A DNA stretch of 64,000 nt, taken from Benzoatithermus flavus. Its GTDB lineage: Bacteria; Pseudomonadota; Alphaproteobacteria; Geminicoccales; Geminicoccaceae. The notes below the pieces were generated by a model. It ran no database searches. It was not told the DNA's origin and was given only the letters and a program-made list of their open reading frames with translations. Location: the NCBI RefSeq assembly GCF_037908215.1, contig NZ_JBBLZC010000019.1, forward strand, positions 32,239 to 96,238, in the 5' to 3' direction. Of this stretch, positions 58,353-64,000 are shown piece by piece. Every line of letters begins with the position of its first letter. Position 1 is the stretch's first letter. The position numbers and the translations under genes are program-made.

Positions 58353-59520
58353 CGACATCGACATCTTCGACCCGGGCACCATCCTCGCGCACGACGAGGA
58401 CCTCCCGGGTGATGCGGTGGTTCCGCCGATCTTCCAGACCTCGCTGTTCACCTTCCCGAGCTACGCCGCGGCCGTGGCGGCGTTCCGCGGCGAGGCGAAG
58501 CGCTCGGTCTACAGTCGGGTCGGCAACCCGACCAGCGCCGCCTTCGAGGCGAAGCTCGCCGCCCTCGAAGGGGCGGAAGCCGCGCGCGGCTTCGCGAGCG
58601 GCATGGCGGCGATCAGCGCCGCGGTCCTGAGCCAGGTCGCGGCCGGCGACCGGATCCTGTGCGTGCGGCACGTCTATCCCGACGCCTACCGCTTCTTCGA
58701 GACCACGCTGCGCCGCTTCGGCGTTCGCACCGATTATGTCGACGGGCGCGACCTCGCCGCCATCGAACGGGCTCTCCCGGGAGTGAGGCTCCTCTATCTC
58801 GAGAGTCCGACGAGTTGGATGTTCGAGGTTCAGGACCTCGCGGCCATCGCCCGCCTCGCGCGCGCGCATGGCGTCGTCACCGTGATCGACAATAGCTGGG
58901 CGAGCCCGATTTTCCAGCGGCCGCTCCGGCACGGGATCGACCTCGTCGTCCATTCGGCCTCGAAATATCTCTCCGGCCACAGCGACACGGTGGCGGGCGT
59001 GGTGGCGGGGCGGCGCGAGCTGATCGGCCGGATCAACGCCGAGGTGCTGCCCTTCCTGGGCGCGAAGCTCGCACCCTTCGAGGCCTGGTTGCTCCTGCGA
59101 GGCCTGCGCACGCTCGAGATCCGGATGAAGGCGGCGCAAGCGCGCGGTCTCGCCGTCGCCCGCTGGCTCGAGCAGCGGCCCGAGGTCCTCCGCGTCCATC
59201 ATCCGGCCCTGGCCGGCGCCGTCGACGGCGTTCAGCTCACCGGCGCCTCGTCGCTCTTCAGCTTCGAGCTCGTGCAAGGCCTGTCGGTGCAACGCTTCGT
59301 CGACGCCTTGCGGCTGTTCAAGCTCGGCGTGAGCTGGGGCGGCCACGAGAGCCTCGTGTTCCCGGCCGAGATCACGCACCAGCAGGCGGGCGGGCCCAAC
59401 TCGGCCCGTGATTTCGGGGTCAGCCCGCGCACGATCCGGCTTCATGTCGGCCTGGAGAGCACGAAGGACCTCCTGGCCGATCTGGAGGCAGCACTCGCGG
59501 CCGCGACGGACGGCCGCTGA
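58342..59520 (+). CDS. Cys/Met metabolism-type PLP-dependent enzyme (trans-sulfuration family)
   Basis: A 392-residue PLP enzyme of the cystathionine beta/gamma-lyase family. Visible are YSRVGNPTSAAFEAKLAALEGAEAARGFASGMAAI (the YxRxxNPT motif and PLP phosphate loop), VTVIDNSWASPIFQRPL (PLP-binding Asp) and the Schiff-base Lys in VVHSASKYLSGHSD. This makes a C-S or C-O lyase or a gamma-replacement enzyme; the exact reaction is not readable. It lies between a GntR regulator and a sugar-type ABC transporter, an unusual place for the family. Confidence 0.82.
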   Translation: MRPDDIDIFDPGTILAHDEDLPGDAVVPPIFQTSLFTFPSYAAAVAAFRGEAKRSVYSRVGNPTSAAFEAKLAALEGAEAARGFASGMAAISAAVLSQVAAGDRILCVRHVYPDAYRFFETTLRRFGVRTDYVDGRDLAAIERALPGVRLLYLESPTSWMFEVQDLAAIARLARAHGVVTVIDNSWASPIFQRPLRHGIDLVVHSASKYLSGHSDTVAGVVAGRRELIGRINAEVLPFLGAKLAPFEAWLLLRGLRTLEIRMKAAQARGLAVARWLEQRPEVLRVHHPALAGAVDGVQLTGASSLFSFELVQGLSVQRFVDALRLFKLGVSWGGHESLVFPAEITHQQAGGPNSARDFGVSPRTIRLHVGLESTKDLLADLEAALAAATDGR

Positions 59521-59551
59521 CATGGCATCAGCAACGGGAGGCAGAACCGAC

Positions 59552-60832
59552 ATGATGCGACGCTTGCTTCTGGCCGCGGCGGCGGTCCTGGCGCTGGGTG
59601 CCGCGGGCCCGGCCCGGGCAGAGACCGTGATCAACCTCACCGAGGTCATCACGAGTCCGCAGCGCACCGAACTCCTGCGCAGCCTCCTCGACAAGTTCGA
59701 GGCGGCGAACCCCGGCATCAAGGTCAAGATCACCTCGCTGCCCTGGGGGCAGGCCTTCGAGAAGCTCGCCACCATGGTCCAGGGTGGCGAGATCCCGGAC
59801 GTGGTCGAGATGCCGGAGCGCTGGGTTTCGCTCTATGGCACGAGCGGCCAGCTCGAGAGCCTCGAGCCCTGGCTGGCCAAATGGGAAGGGAAGGGCGAGC
59901 TCAGCGAGCGCGTGCTGCAATACGGCTCGGTCGTGGGCGGCACGCCCTACATGATTCCTTACGGCTTCTACATCCGGGCGATGTTCTGGAACAAGAAGCT
60001 GTTCAAGGAGGCAGGACTCGACCACGCACCCCTGACCATCGACGAGTTCGTCGAGGCCTCGCGCAAGATCTCGGCGTTGGGCGAGGGCAAGACCGGCTAC
60101 TGTCTGCGTGGCGGTACCGGCAGTGCCAACGGCTACACCATGTTCATGCTGGCCATGAACGGCTCCGGCGACTACTTCGATCGAAACGGCAACAGCACCT
60201 TCAACCAGCCGGGCGCCATCAAGGGTCTCCAGATCCTGGCCGACATGCACAAGGAAGGCCTGGTGCCGCGTGACAGCGTCAACTGGGGCTTCAACGAGAT
60301 CGTGGCCGGGTTCTATTCCGGCACCTGCGCCATGCTCGATCAGGACCCCGACGCGCTGATTGCGATCAAGGAGCGGATGAATCCTGCGGATTTCGCCGTC
60401 GCCCCCATGCCGCTCGGCCCCGCCGGCAAGGCGTTCCCGACGCTGGGCTACGCCGGCTGGGCGATGTTCAAGGCGGCCAAGGACAAGGAAGCGAGCTGGA
60501 AGCTGATCGCCTTCCTGTCGTCGCCGGAGAGCAATCTCGCCTGGTCGAAGTTCGTCGGGGTCGTGCCGATCCATAAGCGCTCGCAAGAAGATCCGTTCTT
60601 CGACAGCGAGCAGTTCAAGGGCTGGTTCACCGAGCTCAACGACAAGCACTGGGAGCCGACGCCGGTGCCGGCCTACCTGCCGGAATACGGCTACTGGGCC
60701 GATTCGATCGCGGTCCAGACCGGGCAGGAGCTGTTGCTCGGCCAGCGCACGGCCGAGGACGTCGCCACCGAGTGGGCGAGCTACTTCACGGAGGCGCAGA
60801 AGAAGTGGCAGGCCGCGCATCCCAAGCCGTGA
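59552..60832 (+). CDS. Sugar-type ABC transporter substrate-binding protein (MalE/UgpB family)
   Basis: A 426-residue extracellular solute-binding protein of family 1. The signal peptide ends near GPARAETVI; FEAANPGIKVKITSLPWGQAFEKLATMVQGGEIPDVVEMPERW near residues 51-93 is the typical first lobe. LGYAGWAMFKAAKDKEASWKLIAFLSSPE is the conserved C-terminal block. The ATG at 59552 (a second ATG follows) comes after GGGAGG. It is coupled to two permeases; the ligand is likely a sugar, polyol or glycerophospho compound. Confidence 0.88.
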   Translation: MMRRLLLAAAAVLALGAAGPARAETVINLTEVITSPQRTELLRSLLDKFEAANPGIKVKITSLPWGQAFEKLATMVQGGEIPDVVEMPERWVSLYGTSGQLESLEPWLAKWEGKGELSERVLQYGSVVGGTPYMIPYGFYIRAMFWNKKLFKEAGLDHAPLTIDEFVEASRKISALGEGKTGYCLRGGTGSANGYTMFMLAMNGSGDYFDRNGNSTFNQPGAIKGLQILADMHKEGLVPRDSVNWGFNEIVAGFYSGTCAMLDQDPDALIAIKERMNPADFAVAPMPLGPAGKAFPTLGYAGWAMFKAAKDKEASWKLIAFLSSPESNLAWSKFVGVVPIHKRSQEDPFFDSEQFKGWFTELNDKHWEPTPVPAYLPEYGYWADSIAVQTGQELLLGQRTAEDVATEWASYFTEAQKKWQAAHPKP

Positions 60833-61755
60833 ACATCGCCGCGAGCGGCCCGGCCCGAGGAGGGGCGGGGCTCCGCGGCCTCGGGCGCGTGCTCGAGCCC
60901 TGGTGCTACATCGCACCGGGGCTCGTCCTCGTGCTGCTCGTCATGATCGTGCCGCTCGTGATCGGACTCTCCTATGCCTTCCAGCAGCTCCAGATCCTGA
61001 ACCCGTTCGTCCGCGGCTGGGTCGGCCTCGACAATTTCGCGAGGCTCGTCTCCGATCGCATCTTCTGGCTCTCGCTCGCGAACACACTCTACTGGACCTT
61101 CGGCTCGCTTCTGTTCCAGTTCCTCTTCGGCCTCGGTCTCGCGCTCCTCCTCAACCGCAGCTTCTACGGCAAGCGCGCCGTCCAGGCCCTGGTGTTCCTG
61201 CCCTGGGCGGTGCCGAGCTTTCTGGGCGGGCTCACCTGGGCATGGCTGTTCAACCCCGTGGTGGGGCCGCTGCCCTACTGGCTGTTCTCGCTCGGGCTGC
61301 TCGTCGAGCCCTACAACATCCTGGGCGATCCGAGGCTCGCCATGCTGGGTCCGATCGCGGCCAATGTCTGGTTCGGCGTTCCCTTCTTCGCGATCACGCT
61401 GCTCGCGGCGCTCCAGTCGATCCCGAACGAGCTCTACGAGGCGGCTTCCATCGACGGAGCCGGGCCGTTCCAGCAGTTCCGGCTCATCACGCTCCCGTTC
61501 CTCGCGCCCATGATCGCCATCACGGTGATGCTGCGAACGATCTGGATCTCGAACTTTGCCGACCTCATCGTCGTCATGACCGGCGGCGGGCCGGCCAATA
61601 CCACACAGATCCTCGCGAGCTACATCTTCACGCTCGCCTTCCGGAAGCTCGATTTCGGCTACGCCTCGGCGGTGGCGGCAGTGCTCCTCCTTCTCCTCGT
61701 TCTCTACGCCGCCCTCCTGATCCGCCTGCGGATGAGCTTTCGGAGCACGACATGA
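60829..61755 (+). CDS. Sugar ABC transporter permease (MalF/UgpA type)
   Basis: A 308-residue permease with six helices. The EAA loop is YEAASIDGAGPFQQFRLITLPFLAPMI near residues 203-229. The GTG start overlaps the binding-protein stop (GTGA); the frame is open upstream but only this start fits. It forms a heterodimer with the next gene product. Confidence 0.88.
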   Translation: MNIAASGPARGGAGLRGLGRVLEPWCYIAPGLVLVLLVMIVPLVIGLSYAFQQLQILNPFVRGWVGLDNFARLVSDRIFWLSLANTLYWTFGSLLFQFLFGLGLALLLNRSFYGKRAVQALVFLPWAVPSFLGGLTWAWLFNPVVGPLPYWLFSLGLLVEPYNILGDPRLAMLGPIAANVWFGVPFFAITLLAALQSIPNELYEAASIDGAGPFQQFRLITLPFLAPMIAITVMLRTIWISNFADLIVVMTGGGPANTTQILASYIFTLAFRKLDFGYASAVAAVLLLLLVLYAALLIRLRMSFRSTT

Positions 61756-62600
61756 GCCGGCGGCACCCGACCCTCCGAGCCGTTCTGCCGGCCCTGGGCC
61801 ATCGCCTGGCGCTTCTCTTCTATGTCGTGGTGGCGCTCTTTCCCCTGTTCTGGCTGCTGAAGATCGCGCTCACGCCGAACCAGCTCCTCTACAGCGAAGG
61901 GGTGGCGCTCTGGCCTTCGGCCATCACGCTCGACAATTTCCGGTTCGTGTTGCTGCAGAGCCGCTTCCCGCGCTTCTTCCTGAACTCGGTCGTGGTCTCG
62001 CTCGCCACGGCGCTTCTCGTGACGCTGCTCGCGAGCCTTCTGGGCTATGCCGTCTCCCGCTTCGTCTTTCGTGGCAAGCGCCTGGTGCTGCTGCTGCTCC
62101 TCGTGACCCAGATGTTCCCGCTCGTGATGCTGATCGCCCCCATCTACCGCATCCTGGCGGCGCTGAGCCTCGCGAACAGCCTCACCGGCCTCGTCGTCGT
62201 CTACACGGCCTTTAACGTGCCGTTCGCCGCCTTCCTCATGCAGTCTTTCTTCGACGCGGTGCCGAGAACGCTGGAGGAGGCCGCGATGATCGACGGCTGC
62301 ACCCGCTTCGGGGCGCTGCGCCGGGTGGTCATGCCGCTGACGCTGCCCGGCATGGGGGCGACGCTCGGTTTCGTCTTCACCGCCGCCTGGTCCGAGCTGC
62401 TGTTCGCGCTGATGCTGATCAACGGCGACGATCGGATGACCTTTCCCGTGGGCCTCTTGACCTTCGTCTCCAAGTTCTCGGTCGATTGGGGCCAGATGAT
62501 GGCGGCCTCCTTTCTCGCCCTGATCCCTGCCTGCCTGTTTTTCGCGCTGATCCAGCGCTACCTCGTCCAGGGTCTCACCGCGGGCGCCGTCAAGGGCTGA
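61752..62600 (+). CDS. Sugar ABC transporter permease (MalG/UgpE type)
   Basis: A 282-residue permease with six helices. The EAA loop is LEEAAMIDGCTRFGALRRVVMPLTLPGM near residues 174-201. The start overlaps the first permease stop (ATGA). No MalK-type ATPase follows; the next gene, 276 bases on, is a chemoreceptor, so the ATPase must be shared or encoded elsewhere. Confidence 0.88.
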   Translation: MSRRHPTLRAVLPALGHRLALLFYVVVALFPLFWLLKIALTPNQLLYSEGVALWPSAITLDNFRFVLLQSRFPRFFLNSVVVSLATALLVTLLASLLGYAVSRFVFRGKRLVLLLLLVTQMFPLVMLIAPIYRILAALSLANSLTGLVVVYTAFNVPFAAFLMQSFFDAVPRTLEEAAMIDGCTRFGALRRVVMPLTLPGMGATLGFVFTAAWSELLFALMLINGDDRMTFPVGLLTFVSKFSVDWGQMMAASFLALIPACLFFALIQRYLVQGLTAGAVKG

Positions 62601-62876
62601 GCGCGCTCAGGGACGGAGAACGGATTCGCGCCGCAGAACGTAGCGCGAGTCCCTGCTCTGTTCATATGCCGCATGAAAATCCTTCGCAGATCGGTTGCGC
62701 GCTTCTTTGCTTCAGCAACTTGAAAGCGATAAAAGTCCTGCGCTGAGCGCAACCCCCGGCGTGCATGGCACCTACGATCGAAAAGGACCGAACCACCCCG
62801 GGCGGCGCGCCCCTGCCGCAGCCGGGCGGGCTGCGGACGACAATCGCCATGCATCGAAAGACGGACAGGACACGCG
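62601..62876. other. Intergenic region before the chemoreceptor gene
   Basis: No gene is seen. A widely spaced inverted repeat, GGTTGCGC (62693-62700) and GCGCAACC (62747-62754), is the only structure noticed. A promoter for the chemoreceptor should be here, but no convincing sigma70 or sigma28 boxes were found. Confidence 0.4.
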
Positions 62877-64000
62877 ATGCGTTTCTCGATCAAGGCCAAG
62901 CTGGCGGCAGCTTCCGGGTTGGTGCTCCTGCTCCTTGGCACGAGCGCCTGTCTCGGGATCATGAAGCTCGGCGCGCTCAACGAGCGCCTTGCGGCGGTCG
63001 TGGACGATTCGGTGCAACAGCTCGATCTCGCCCGCGACATGCGCACCAGCAGCGTGCAGGTGGACCGCTTCGCCAACCTGCTGATCGCGGCGGGCGACGA
63101 CGCCGCGGCCCTGGCCGCAGACAAGGACATTCAAAAGCATCTGGTGGCGTTCTCCACCGCGGCAGGAGCCTACCGCAAAGCGGCGAGCGAGGAGCAGCAG
63201 CAGCGGCTGGATGCCGTGCTGGCGGCCTGGAAGGCCTATACCAAGCTGCTCGATCAAGTCCGGAAGCTCGGACTCGCCAGCTCCTATACCGCAGGCGTGG
63301 GCATGGCGCTCGGGTCGGCGAAGCAGGATTACGAGGCCGTCCTGGCGGCGCTGGATGCGATCGAGACCCGCGTCCCGAACGACGATGCCGGCAAGGCCGT
63401 GCGTGCCGACATGCTGGCCTTGCGCAATCAGCTTCAGGAGCTGCGCTTCACGGCCACGGTCTCCATCATCGACACCGACGATGCGCACCTGGCGGAACTC
63501 GACCGGAAGGCCGAGCGGCAGCGGGAGGAGACGGGAGCGGCGATCGCTGCTCTGAGCAGCAGGCTGGGCCAGGCCTTTCCAGACGAGCTGCAACGCCTCC
63601 ATGCGGCGTGGGATGCATATCTGGACACCCACCGTTCCTTCCTGCGGGCCACCTCGACCAACAGCTATGCCCATGCCTTTGCGATCGCGAGCGGCCCCGG
63701 CAAGGAAGCACTGCAGCAGGCGATGGCCATGCTCGACGAGCTCGTCGAACGCAGCAGGGAGGAGATGGAGCGGTCGCGAGCGGCAGCACAGAGCGAGTAT
63801 GATTCAGCCCGCAGGAGCCTGGTCATTACCGCTGTGGCCGGCCTGATCGCCAGCGTGGTGACGATGGCCTGGATCGGTCTGGGGATCAGCCGCGGCCTGG
63901 GGCGGGTGGTGCGGGCGGCCGAGGCGGTGGCGGTGGGCGACCTTTCGCACCGGGTCCGGCTCGAGAGCCGCGACGAGATCGGCGCGCTCGGCCAGGCGAT
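62877..64000 (+). CDS. Methyl-accepting chemotaxis protein (partial, 3' end off the right edge)
   Basis: The first 374 residues of a transmembrane chemoreceptor. The N-terminal membrane helix (LAAASGLVLLLLGTSACLGIM near residues 9-29) is followed by a helical periplasmic four-helix-bundle-type sensor of about 280 residues, a second membrane helix (LVITAVAGLIASVVTMAWIGLGI) and a HAMP domain (RGLGRVVRAAEAVAVGDLSHRVRLESRDEIGALGQA). The signalling hairpin lies beyond the window. Its position after the sugar importer suggests but does not prove a shared ligand. The ATG at 62877 begins MRFSIKAK. Confidence 0.83.
   Translation, partial: MRFSIKAKLAAASGLVLLLLGTSACLGIMKLGALNERLAAVVDDSVQQLDLARDMRTSSVQVDRFANLLIAAGDDAAALAADKDIQKHLVAFSTAAGAYRKAASEEQQQRLDAVLAAWKAYTKLLDQVRKLGLASSYTAGVGMALGSAKQDYEAVLAALDAIETRVPNDDAGKAVRADMLALRNQLQELRFTATVSIIDTDDAHLAELDRKAERQREETGAAIAALSSRLGQAFPDELQRLHAAWDAYLDTHRSFLRATSTNSYAHAFAIASGPGKEALQQAMAMLDELVERSREEMERSRAAAQSEYDSARRSLVITAVAGLIASVVTMAWIGLGISRGLGRVVRAAEAVAVGDLSHRVRLESRDEIGALGQA

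Overview
The window is GC-rich throughout (roughly 65-70% by eye), with densely packed, start/stop-overlapping operons and long antisense open frames. Gene content (paaX/paaABCD, LivFGHMK-type transporters, MHS transporter, RibB with a degenerate RibA half, plasmid RepA of the PF04796 type) points to an alphaproteobacterium, probably Rhodospirillales/Geminicoccales-like; the genus is not readable from this sequence. A RepA gene, an iteron field, and parAB with a candidate parS lie at 16.2-20.5 kb. This strongly suggests that the window belongs to a plasmid or chromid rather than the main chromosome, or to such a replicon integrated in it.

Layout. (1) 1-11.5 kb: phenylacetate (PAA) degradation. 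A branched-chain-amino-acid-type ABC transporter (livM', livH, binding protein) follows paaN on the minus strand; paaG-paaI-paaK and a TetR regulator run divergently from a promoter with a perfect 8+8 inverted repeat; paaABCD follow paaX on the minus strand. paaE, paaZ, paaF, paaH and paaJ are not in the window. (2) 11.6-16.2 kb: DedA membrane protein, iron alcohol dehydrogenase, AbrB-type membrane protein with a coupled unknown gene, CorA. (3) 16.2-20.5 kb: replication and partition module. (4) 20.5-27.5 kb: a tight seven-gene minus-strand operon combining two nucleotidyltransferases, a diacylglycerol-kinase-family lipid kinase, a Tam41-like cytidylyltransferase, a TagB/F-like glycerophosphotransferase, a GT4 glycosyltransferase and a CDP-alcohol phosphatidyltransferase. 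It looks like a dedicated system for an unusual phospholipid or lipid-linked phosphoglycan and is the strongest candidate here for an undescribed system. (5) 27.8-34.1 kb: pcaD, decayed vanA/vanB-like remnants, and a complete five-gene LivKHMGF transporter. (6) 34.1-39.9 kb: caa3-type cytochrome oxidase (coxB with a fused cytochrome c domain, ctaDE fusion, ctaG, a triheme cytochrome c). (7) 40-48.5 kb: a furanose-type sugar ABC transporter (YtfQRT-YjfF-like) with an enolase-superfamily dehydratase and a GMC oxidoreductase, divergent from a FadR-type GntR regulator, with three matching operator-like sites between them. (8) 48.6-52.3 kb: creatinase, an MHS-family transporter and a LysR regulator. 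(9) 52.4-62.6 kb: ribB, dhaKLM (DhaM carrying a full enzyme I), a second GntR regulator, a Cys/Met-type PLP enzyme and a sugar ABC transporter without an ATPase. (10) 62.9 kb to the end: a chemoreceptor cut by the window edge.

Overall the region is a catabolic replicon: uptake systems are paired with enzymes for aromatic acids, sugars or polyols, and creatine, each with a local regulator. I saw no tRNA, rRNA, CRISPR array or insertion sequence.
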